Positions 1-9,989 of a DNA stretch of 64,000 nucleotides are shown piece by piece. The translations under genes and the position numbers were made by a program. The notes beneath the pieces are model-generated. The model did no database searches, was not told the origin of the DNA, and was given only the letters and a program-made list of their open reading frames with translations. The DNA is from Ciona savignyi (taxonomy: Eukaryota > Chordata > Ascidiacea > Phlebobranchia > Cionidae): the NCBI GenBank assembly GCA_000149265.1, contig CH003412.1, forward strand, positions 2,711,697 through 2,775,696, written 5' to 3'. Each line of letters starts with the position of its first letter. The stretch's first letter is position 1.

Positions 1-702
1 CGAATTTATGAATTTCGATTTAACGCCCTGTGTTAAAAATGCTGTATGGGCGAATATTGTGAGAAAGATTCAAATTATTGATAATGGCGTACACTTGAAT
101 TAATAATGTCAATTAACATCATGTAGTATAACAGCCCGCACTAGGAGAAATTCGTCATGTTTCTTACTAGCAAATGACAAATGAGGATTCTAGTACACAC
201 TTACCAATTATTTAAAACATGATTTTAGCAGTGAGCAATTCATGGGTTTGAAACTTAGTCCAACAACAAAAGTTATTAAAAAATGAGTTACAACACTGCT
301 TGTATAACATGCATCTGAAGGCTATGTGTTCAAAATCAGTTAAAAGCACAGTACTCTGTTCCTTGGGCAAGCCATTGAGCTGACCAGTGGAATAATGGGT
401 TAAACAAAAACTAACCAATGTATTTCACATAACACTGCAACAGCTTCTGTAATCTAAAATTGAAAGAAATATGGTATTGACAATAAACTTAAATATCCAG
501 TAAACTATAGTAACTAGAATTTTGTCATAATTTTGGAAACAGGTTTTGTTGTACCGTTTTATAAAAAAAATAAAGTCAGTAATAGAATAAAAGTATTTTT
601 CAGACATGTAGGCTATGTAATCAAAAAAATTTAATCGGATATGACAACAGTTATTTAGCTGAAACAGCCACAAAAGGCATGTGCGTATCATTTTAAAGTT
701 AC
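1..702. other. Intron/edge sequence of the aldo-keto reductase gene
   Basis: AT-rich sequence below the last visible aldo-keto reductase exon. The short open frames here (212-418, 425-691 minus) have no recognisable domain or splice context. I read it as intron of that gene. Confidence 0.5.
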
Positions 703-3676
703 CTGAAATTTTCCAACGGGTATCCAGTTATCCCGATGTGCTTCACCTTTCCTGCTTCCTTCACCTTCTGCAGAGCTGGCAAGGTTTCGTTGATGATGAT
801 GTCGAGGGAAGGAGCAAACTCCATGTCATGAATCTGGTGGAACTTACATTTTCAAATTCATTTCGAAACGACAAAGTAGCCAGGGCCATGCAGTACGATG
901 TTGTTGTTATTATTGGTTTTGTTTAATTCATTAAACCACTGGGTATAGGCAACATTCACCAAGTAAGTTAACCATGAAAAGAACCAACTAGCTAGTGGCT
1001 GGTTGGATTCCACCACCTTTTCTTAACACTTTATCAGGCTATGGTGTTTAAGAATAATCTAACAGGCTGGAGTGTGGAGTGATACACAAATTATTACATA
1101 ACAAAAGACAGAAATGACTAAATGTACAACAATACTAAAAAATCAGGTGACAATCGACAATGATTAGCCTGAAGGCGAATGCCAAAGATAAGCTGAAGGT
1201 AATGTCTACATATGAGAATTTTTAACAGACTAACATTGAACATTTCAGTCTATCATAATTTTGATTATGAATTACTGTTGCAGATAATATATTTTTTTAC
1301 TGTTACAGATATATATATTTTATTTTAAGAATATTTTATTCTGTATTTTTTCTCTTGTTTTTATACCGGTAATATTATTATTGAAAATTTCTTTCTTAGT
1401 GTTTCTTTAAAAAATATCTTATTAATTAAGTATGAATAAGAAACAGGAAAGGAATATGTTGCTAATCAAATTAAATTACTTGTTGAAGGTAGCCTAAACC
1501 AGAAATATAGCTAAAGCTACCAAAACAAATATTTAATTCAAAGAATTTGAAAATTAAAGAAGTTAGCCTATCTTATTAAGATTACCACAAATTCCTAAAA
1601 ATTTTCCTACTTGCGTGCAAATGTGTCACTAACTCAATTTTTTTAGCATGACAACAAATTTTAAATACAATCCATTTTTAATAGTCCAACTCACTTGTAT
1701 AACATCAATGTATTCGGCGCCCAACCTCTGCAGACTTTCATCCACTGACCGGATGACTCGCTCCGCTGAAAAATCAAACATCTTGGAATATTCCTTCTCA
1801 TATCGACCGACCTTAGTGTTCAGGTAATATGCTTGTCGAGGAAGTTTCGGTAAAATCTGAGAATTTAAGAAGAGAGTAATATGCAGCTTTTGTAAAAATG
1901 TGTTGGTTTTTATTATAAGGTAGTTTGGTAGACTTAACAGCAAATTCCTGGATCAATGATAGCTCCTAGGCATTACAGTAAAGAGACATTTAAAATTAAC
2001 ATTTCTTGTCACGGTGCTATCATAAACCCAGCACTACTGGTGTAATGTGCTGATAGATAACTTGTGTGTACCTCCAAGATATCATACCTGTCCAAGTACA
2101 CGTTCGCTTTTACCATGACCATACCATGGAGCAGTGTCTATCATGTTCATCCCACTTTTAATTGCTGCTTCGACTACAGCGCATGATTCTGCATCGTCTG
2201 TGGGTCGATAGACGCTGCCGAGTGCTGAACAGCCTGGGAAGAAATCTATATTTAACCGTTGCTAGGAAAATAGTAAACCAGCTTGGTAAAGCATGCATGT
2301 TTACATGGTTATTATGTTAGATTTTTAGTTAAGAATCATAAGTTTAGTGCTTGTTATTAACCTGTGGGTATGGTTTATGTGAGTTCTGTTTTCTTTATAA
2401 ACAAATATTTTGCCCTGCCAGAGAAATGTGTAACTAAGTCTTGTAACAAAAGCTATAAGTTAGTTGGATAACCGTTCTGTTGTTGTGCATAAGTTGGATA
2501 GCCAATTTGTTGTCAACCATTATAAACAATCAGAAATAACAAACTATTTCTGAGTATACCAACAAAAAAGGCATTAGTTACTGTGAAAATTATGCAGACT
2601 ATATGAGTCAAAGTCCAATGTCCATATAAACCATACCAAAGGTCATTTGAGAGACCAACATGTCTGTCTTGCCGAGTCGGCAATACTTGTTTTTTTGCAC
2701 ATCACTTTCATTGTGAAAACCAGGCACATATGTAGGGGGTCTGGAAGAAATCACATTAATTACTTACGATGTTAAAACACACACAATTCATTAGAGGTTT
2801 ACTAGACCCATATTTTGTTTGTATTTATATGCTATCTCCAAATAGGACAAACCATTATGTTGTCCAATCATTATAATGTATAAGGGATGTCCACTAACCT
2901 AAAAACATTGACTTTCAATAGGAAACTTAGCAGATATTGCCTGAATCTAGTGAGTTATTGGGTTGTACTAGAACTGAAAAAACCTCTATACAACAGATGT
3001 TGGATGAGATACTTGCCCACATGATAACTTTTATTGAGGAAACCTATAATTACTACAGGACCGCTTGGATCGCATGGAGCGCTTGAATCGCTTACTATAC
3101 TTCGTAATTACAAAAGCCATAATATTAATGTTAGGGTTGGGGTTAAAGTTAGTTCTGGGGTTGAGATTAGTGTTTGGGACAGGGTTAGAATTAGTTTTCA
3201 TATCAATCTAAGTGATCCAAGCGCTCCAAGCGATTCAATCGGTCCTGTAGTATTTAGAGGCACCCCTTTCATTGCATTTTTCCATTAAGGGGATAAAAAG
3301 TGAATTTCCTAGCCTAATCATTCTAGTACTTAAAGTTACAAATGCCAACAAAAAATGCTAGCTTACAAAGTCCTAAAGTTTTGGTATAGTGGGTAAAAAT
3401 GGTCTTTGTAATACTATATGAAATTAATGAACACATTGCAACTAGCTTTAGAAAGCTGACTTATAAGGTAAACTCTTTTCCTATGTTATAATGAATGCTG
3501 TTGTCACGCAAAGGGCTATCCTATAGCCTACATCTTGCCAATTAAAAATACTCAATTTAGTAACTTAAAATTACTGAATTAAAAAAAATCGTAACAATTA
3601 TACCAAAAAATACATACCCTAAAATACCGTGTAATGAGGTTGACTAGGGCTGTTCTATATTTACTTACAATGTCAT
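703..3676 (-). CDS. Aldo-keto reductase, L-galactose dehydrogenase-like (partial, 3' end outside window)
   Basis: Predicted NAD(P)H-dependent oxidoreductase of the aldo-keto reductase superfamily, closest in pattern to L-galactose/D-threo-aldose dehydrogenases. Exons in order on the minus strand are 3676-3669, 2740-2637, 2233-2088, 1856-1695 and 833-703, and all junctions agree in phase. The first coding exon would hold only 8 nt (ATG ACA TT) and is the least certain part. The N terminus has the family start KYCRLGKTDMLVS and then GCSALGSVY. The catalytic tetrad is visible: Asp70 and Tyr75 in IDTAPWYG, Lys101 in NTKVGRY and His142 in IHDME. About 184 residues are present. The last visible exon ends at TTC AG followed by a GT donor, and I found no following exon in bases 1-700, so the C-terminal half lies beyond the edge. 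The true substrate cannot be read from sequence. Confidence 0.85.
3049..3254. mobile_element. Short terminal-inverted-repeat element (MITE-like)
   Basis: The left end ACTACAGGACCG is matched as reverse complement by CGGTCCTGTAGT at the right. Similarity continues inward for about 40 bases with GCTTGGATCGC/GATTGAATCGC variants. The core (about 3126-3200) is a degenerate GGGTTA-like run. No transposase is encoded and no clear target-site duplication was found. The open frame crossing it (3034-3288) is a by-product of the repeat. Confidence 0.7.
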
Positions 3677-4429
3677 TGTTATTCCGTAAAGGTTAATCTT
3701 TACCGTTGTACACTGATAACGCAGTTGATTTTGAGTCTTTAAATCGAAAAGCAGTTTATTGTCCACGTAGATTCGGTAAACAGATCAAAGTTCTTTACTA
3801 TTGCACAATGTGCACGCGTCAACGCAGTTCCTAGTATTGTGCTGCCTCCGTTTTGTTGATGTCGGCATTTTGCTGTAGGCGGTTATAAACGTGTATAATT
3901 TCCGTTCTTTAACATCTGCACATAAATTCCGCTGCGAAGGCATTAGAGGAAAGTAATTTAAACCATTTACATCCTGCCAAGTTTTCTACTTTGTGTACGA
4001 AGACAGGAAATTTATCGCATCGTAATGTGTGCACAAACCCTACATATGGAGAGACGGGAGAAAAACGAAAATCCAAGCTTTTGATTTCGGTGCTTTCCCT
4101 ATTTACCATGACTTTTCTGGTTCTTTATGCATCAAGTCAACAAAACACAAGACTTGTTTTATGTGCTTATATCGTGTTATAAGAGAATAGAATTGTAATA
4201 ATTCAATATTTTATTAACAAATTATTTTACTTTTAATTACACTGCACACATTTGTTGTCGTTCTTAGTATTTGCTTTGGTGTCGATGTCGACTGTTGTCA
4301 AAAGATATCTTCTACTTCAAAAAGTCATTTTATTTTGAACTATCGTAATAAATGACAAGCGAGTTTTTATAACAGTGTTAACTAAACCCGTTGGAGATTT
4401 ATCCTTCTCAACGCAACTATAAAGAACCA

Positions 4430-4459
<30 letters not shown>
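4430..4459. repeat. (CT)n microsatellite
   Basis: Nearly perfect CT dinucleotide run of about 30 bases, lying just 5' of a degenerate SINE copy. Confidence 0.95.
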
Positions 4460-4465
<6 letters not shown>

Positions 4466-4531
4466 TGCCCAGTGTTTTGTGCGGTGATCTGAGGAATAAC
4501 CATGGAACACACTTGTATGATTTTTATCCTT

Positions 4532-4800
4532 AAGGATAGGATAAGCATGTTTTATCACCGTAAATGGGTAAACGCAAGGGTCGTTATCATATAGACGATT
4601 GTCACGCCTTTTAAGGCCTACATGAATGGCCGTTATTCGTATATATGGTTCAGATTACAAGCGCCCACCATCGGGTTTCCGGATCCATTGCATAGTGTTG
4701 CTTAAGGTCGAGACTAACGTTTAGGTTCAGTAGAACACCTAATCTATTGGGTTCAGGCGATGTCCGTTGGGTACTTTAGGAGTCGTTCAACCGTTTATTC
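4532..4800 (-). repeat. Degenerate tRNA-derived SINE copy
   Basis: Old, diverged minus-oriented copy of the SINE seen intact at 53698-53995. It keeps the AGGATAGGATAAGCATG tail, the CCCACCATCGGG core segment, and GGGTTCAGGCGATGTCCG. Confidence 0.7.
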
Positions 4801-5138
4801 TTTCTATCTCCCCAATGAAAACTTAGTTCACAAAAGAGCTGTGTCAATCAAAATCCTGCTACAATAAGTTTTAGATTGTTCATAAGTTAAAACAAAGCGT
4901 GGATCTGCACCCGAAACCCAAAACCCTTCAAACTGTTGCTTAAAACTTTTGAGCTAGTACCCCTTCGTTCATCGAAAACTTTTTTAAAAAAAACAGCTGT
5001 GAGATGCACCTAGCACGTACTGCGCGTCAAACCAAACAACCATTGGATAATCATCACCACTGTTACTTAGCAAAAAACAATTATTTACCTACAACGACTC
5101 GAGGGGTACCACGCGTCAGATCCGGCCACGCATATTGG

Positions 5139-5330
5139 TCTATTAGGATAGGAGGGTAGGATAAGATATTCATCTTTATCCCCGTGAATGGGAAGACCAA
5201 GGGGGTTAACACACGGGCAATCGTCAGGTCACCTCGCGCCCATCGTCGGGTTACCGGAGCTATTTTAGTGTGTTGTATATGATAGACACGTTCCTTCAAT
5301 TTAGTAGAACCCATTAATCCGCTGGGTTCT
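5139..5330 (-). repeat. tRNA-derived SINE, 5'-truncated
   Basis: Well-preserved minus copy running from the (GGATA) tail through TTTATCCCCGTGAATGGGA and CACCTCGCGCCCATCGTCGG to ATTAATCCGCTGGGTT. The tRNA-like head is missing. The open frame 5081-5314 is the SINE read in one frame, not a gene. Confidence 0.9.
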
Positions 5331-5802
5331 ATTAATTTGGTTGTGCCATCTAAAAGTCGATGGTATAACCTACCAAGCTATATTCGGGAGAAATTATATC
5401 CAAATAATCCTATTAATTATTTTAATGCTGTGTAAAAACCAAAGACGCTTTAAATGGACGTCGGTAATGTCTTACTAGAAGCCCGCGTTCACATTCGACA
5501 CATTCTCAGAAATGCGAATATGGTTCCGCACCGATTCACACAGCCTTTTGCTTACGAGAAAGCAAATATGCCATGTAACAACCTAAACCTTGTGGCGCTG
5601 TGTGTAATACAATCAATATTAAGTTGGTTCTAGCGACAAGTTAAATTTTCTCAGCAAGTGCAGGTACCAAACGTCGACCTTAAAGAACATTATTTATCCC
5701 ATAACAAAGAAACATGAAAGCGTGATAAAGGGCAATTCCTAACTAAATATATTTTGACAGGTATACCTTCAGGAGATTCTGTGAAACGGGTTCGCTGCAA
5801 AG

Positions 5803-7951
5803 ATGAAAGTAATATTAACAGGAATGCCTAAAACTGGCACAAAGACTATGTGCTCAGCATTGCGTATTTTAGGCTTCACAGTGTATGACTTTGAAGAGCA
5901 GTTTTGGTTTCTCGGTCGAGAATTTCTAAAGCTGATGAACGAAGGCGGAAGCTCAGAGGAAATTAGAGAGATGCTTAAAGGGGTTGATGCTGTGACTGAT
6001 ATGCCCGCGTGCACATTGTGGGAAGAAATATTTAAAGCTTTTCCGGAAGCCAAGGTGATTAGAAATGTGCAGTAGGATAAGATTATCCTTGTGATAACAC
6101 TTCCTTAACCAGCGGGCTGCATTGTATCACGGGTGGGTAGTCAGATAACCAAAGGATACGCTTCTAGTAATAAAAACAACTAAAACGCATTCATTTTAAT
6201 TTTGGGCGAGAGAGGCAGCTGGATGGTTTTGAGGTTTGTTTGGTAACTGTACTTCGATCGGACTAACTATGAGTGATTAGTCAATAACAATGGCTTTTCA
6301 TTGTGTGAATAAATCTTTGCCATTTCCACATGTCTGCAATTGCATATGGCGCTACAGCGAGCGCCGTGCTCTGTTGTGGATTAAACCAAGGTCGATGAGC
6401 AGTTGTGCTAATATATAGCATACTGACTAATCTACAGCATACCAAATAACATAAAAACTTATCAAGTGTTTAACTTTTATTGGTCCTGGGTTTATATCTA
6501 TAGATACGGGAGGTAAAAATATATCCAGGTGGTTTGTAATTGGTACACATTTTTTTTATTTAGCCTGTTTATAAACAACACCCTTAAAAAGACAAGTAAA
6601 AGGTAAACAAATCTTGCGTTCGAAGCCAAGCTCGGTTAAAACATTCTTAGTTTCATGATAAAAAAAAACGGTATTGCAGTTAATTCACATGGAACGTGAC
6701 GAAGATGCGTGGGCCGCAAGTTGGGAGAAACAACTCGATGCTATCCGTGGTAATATGATGTCGCGGATTGTGACACCACTCACTCCCACCGGTAATCGAT
6801 TGAGGAATTACACACTCGCTGCTGGTACGTTTTAATGCTTAGATTGCACTGTCTCGTTAAAGTTTTATTATGTTTGAATCATGTTTCTTGTAAGTTTAAA
6901 CAAACTTATTTAAAACGCAATAAAGTCTCTGGAATAAAGCAGACGTACAAGGAAAGTGCAAACGAAAAAGGAATGTATAATTGAATTAGGCATATTACGT
7001 TATTTATTTTTAATTCACGAAAAATAGTAAACAATTGAAATCGAAATATATCTTGTATTGGTTTCCCAAGGTCAAAATTTGTCATTTTTAAACCCGACAA
7101 GCACGTGACAAAGTTGTCCCAACCGTTGATATTGATTTATTTACTTACAGCCAGGAATGCATTCAGCACACAAACATTCTATCCGTTCAAGGCACCTTCT
7201 TACAACATACCGTTCTGCAGGTTAAGATATCGAGAACACAATTCCCACGTTAAATCGGTATGAGAATCCTAAAGTCTCGTAATTGGAGTTATGATGGTTG
7301 TGCTTAGTACAAATTAATTTTAATGTACCGTAACCTTAAATTTTTAAAGAAAAAAAATAAATATGCGAGTTTACTATTTTCTAAAGGCCAGCAAAGAGCA
7401 AAGAACGTTTCTATGGCAACCAATGTTTTGAGCACAAGTTGCACATTACTTGAGTGTGCTTAATAATTGTTGTTATTAACAGCCTGACGACTTGGATGTT
7501 TTTCTATATTTTAAGCTTTAAAATGGTGTTTTCTTAATTCGTGGATTGTTACGAAACTAGGCCAAATCCGAAAAATGAATCGAAAATCAGTGCTAATTGG
7601 CTAATTGCCTACATAACTAAAGTACTTTGTTTATTTGGTTTGCGAGTTGAACAACGAAACACTCTAAAACTATATAAAACCATTGGTAAGAACTTACACG
7701 CAACTTTAACCTACCAGGTTGCGCCCAAGGATCAGGTTATTTTTTTCAAGCACAGTGACGGCTGGGGGCCGTTGTGTGCATTCTTGGGCGTCCCTGTACC
7801 TTCTGTGCCGTACCCCCATCGAAATAAAGGAGGAGAAATAATCGACGAATACGTTCAAGAATCGGAAATGTTCAAGCAAATAAAGAAGGAACTTGTTATC
7901 GTGGTTTCGCTGGTTGCGCTTCTTATCGCTGTATTTTGCTTTTACTACTAA
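5803..7951 (+). CDS. P-loop sulfotransferase-like protein with C-terminal membrane anchor
   Basis: Four coding exons (5803-6054, 6680-6824, 7151-7257, 7718-7951) agree in phase and give 245 residues. The start MKVILTGMPKTGTKTM carries a PKTGT loop, which in sulfotransferases binds the 5'-phosphosulfate of PAPS. The sequence follows the Sulfotransfer_4-type family: YDFEEQFWFL, then DAVTDMPACTLWEEIFKAFPEAK, then an RDED segment in exon 2, and GWGPLCAFLGVPVP plus PYPHRN in exon 4. Residues after about 220 form one hydrophobic segment (VIVVSLVALLIAVFCFYY) that ends the protein, as in a tail-anchored protein. An AATAAA lies at 8005-8010. Whether it transfers sulfate is not known; many members of this family are uncharacterised. 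I took the first ATG of the continuous frame as start. Confidence 0.85.
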
Positions 7952-7959
7952 TAATTTTT

Positions 7960-8140
7960 TATTTTGCTTATATGACTTGTGTCCGATCACTTTCTCCAGT
8001 GGCTAATAAATTATCCAGTGGGTAATGAAATAATTCTATTTAAAAATGTCACGATTTTGTTTTGTTTTTCTTATATGACCTGTGTCCGACCACTTTATCC
8101 AGCGGCTTATAACTTAATTCGATTAAAAATGTTAAGATTA
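7960..8140 (+). repeat. Direct duplication of about 95 bp in the 3' flank
   Basis: Two adjacent similar copies, each with CTTATATGAC(T/C)TGTGTCCGA(T/C)CACTTT followed by ATCCAG(T/C)GG and a tail TTAAAAATGT. The copy unit starts just after the sulfotransferase-like stop codon, so the first copy probably lies in its 3' UTR. Confidence 0.7.
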
Positions 8141-8819
8141 TCAAATTCTAGTACGTAATTTTAAGATTTATATACAATTATTTACTGTATTTCAAGTGAT
8201 TGTGCTTTACATTGTAAAATATCGTACGACCTTGAAAGCGCAGTCATTTATTGCAAATCGTAATCGTTAAACTTTACCCGAGTTTGCCGACGCAATAAAA
8301 CGTTACTAAACACACGAACTGCTACCCGTGTATGGTGAGCATGCTGTACGCCGCTAACAGTCACGACTTAATGTTTCCTCTTGTACAGATTGTGAACAGC
8401 AAATAATGCTTCATACATGCTACATACTGATAAGGATAGTATTTTATGTTTATCATGTGCTCAGGTTACGGAGCAATGGCAGTTCGGTGAATATATACTC
8501 GAGGCATTTCGTCCGTTTTAGTGAAGCCTACACCATTCCACTAAAATCAGGGTTGTCAACCTATTCACTTGCTTTACAACACAACCTTCTTATAGCTAGC
8601 GACTGGTTTTATATACTCGATAATGTCATAAATATGAAAATAGAGCAATTACAATTATGCTGCAGACCGCCGTATAGCGGATAACCCCATCGACAATAAA
8701 TTTAGTTAATGTATAGAGTGCGCAGACGATTTAAACCAACAATACTATATATCGCCATGCATATTTTGGACTTAGTGTACGGTCGTTTGGCCGAATCGTT
8801 TATACCCGACAGATACATT

Positions 8820-9070
8820 TGATAGGATATCCATGTTTATCCCCGTGAATAGGAAAACCAAGGGGGTTAGTTAATACACGGACAATCGTCAGATCACCTC
8901 GCGCCCACCGTGGGGTTACCGGAGCTATTTTAGTGTGTTGTATATGATATAGACATGTTTCTTTAATTTGGTAGAACCCATTAATCCGCTGGGTTCAGGC
9001 AATGTCCGTAAAGTGCCTTGCCCAAGGACACAACCGACTAGCTAGAGACCAGTTTCGCACCTGCAGTTTC
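8820..9070 (-). repeat. tRNA-derived SINE, nearly complete
   Basis: Minus copy from the GATAGGATATCCATG tail through CACCTCGCGCCCACCGTGGGG, AATCCGCTGGGTTCAGGCAA and TGCCTTGCCCAAGGACACAA to GCGACCAG-like head sequence. Only the outermost tRNA-like part is missing or diverged. Confidence 0.9.
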
Positions 9071-9616
9071 TTTATCCCGGAAAATCCAACAAAGTAGAGT
9101 ATAGCAATCACATAAGCAAACAGTTAACTAGAGAAAGCACCAGATTTTGCTTGTAAAAACAACCGTTGTACACTTTACCATATGGAGTTGGGGGTGTTTG
9201 TATCTGTACATTCTACGCTCGAGAAAAATCTGCAAACCAAAACCTGCAACTTCTATACAAAAAGGTCAATGTAAATCAAACATTATAACAAGGGGGTTTG
9301 TAACCTGAATTTTATTTAAGTTTACTACTATACAGTGGTTATTTCACAAAATGTATGTACGATGTAAATGTTCCGGACAAAATCAATGCAATAGTGATGA
9401 TACTGTTATTTCTATCCGCTGAATATGTAGGTGTTTTGTGAAATAAACATAGCGAGATAGTTACCTCGGAATCGACTCGTGTGAAATAGTACTTAGCGTC
9501 ATCTGCAATGTCACTTCTCGAATTCTGGGAGCTGATTGGTTAACACGAGCTTTTGGGACGATAAGCAGTAAGTAAGGCACTTACCACAGGGCAGTGTCAG
9601 TATAGGATATTTATGT

Positions 9617-9642
9617 TTATATATATATATATATATATATAT
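9617..9642. repeat. (TA)n microsatellite
   Basis: Uninterrupted TA run of about 26 bases downstream of the BAAT-like gene. Confidence 0.95.
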
Positions 9643-9989
9643 TTAGGGGAAAATAAAAAAATGGCCCCTATTTTCGGCGTCACTCCCTTCGTTTTATTGA
9701 TATCGAGATTAAATTGGTAACTCGGGAACCCATTAGTTTCTTCTTGTAGAAAATGATAGCAGGCCCTTAAATAGGCTATTAAAAAGAGTAATGGTTCATA
9801 CGCGGTTGACACGCTTTAGTTGTTACTTTTGTTTATTTGAAAGACGGTTTTTAAGAATGTATAGATTAAATATTCATTAAAGACTTAACTCAATACCGCA
9901 CAGCTTTTACCAAACTCAAGAGTAAACACAGAAATCGTAATAATTAAATAAAAACGAGAGACCTCGCAGCTTCAATAGGTGTACAAAAT

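Larger units (their letters stand above)
3677..5802. other. Intergenic repeat-bearing spacer
   Basis: Spacer between two divergently transcribed genes (aldo-keto reductase, minus; sulfotransferase-like, plus), so it should hold both promoters. It contains a CT microsatellite and two minus-oriented SINE copies. I see no supported coding exon. Confidence 0.6.
7952..9989. other. Intergenic spacer with SINE and microsatellite
   Basis: Spacer between two convergent genes. It holds the short duplication, a SINE copy and a TA microsatellite. The open frame 8406-8684 has no recognisable domain, signal peptide or splice context, and I do not call it. Confidence 0.6.

Noticed and set aside
5081..5617. 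Open frame 5081-5314 and the very similar frame at 15435-15617 ([15 protein letters not shown])
   Set aside because: Both are the minus-strand reading of SINE copies; the same words recur in every copy, so the similarity is repeat, not a gene family.
6055..6075. Stop codon soon after the first sulfotransferase-like exon, suggesting a broken gene
   Set aside because: An AAG/GTGATT donor at 6054 joins in phase to 6680 and restores the family sequence, so the gene is intact.
7541..7717. N-terminal extension of the frame ending the sulfotransferase-like gene
   Set aside because: It is intron read-through. The family pattern and an in-phase CTACCAG acceptor place the exon start at 7718.
8406..8684. 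Open frame of 92 codons
   Set aside because: No domain, no signal peptide, no splice context, AT-rich composition typical of chance frames.
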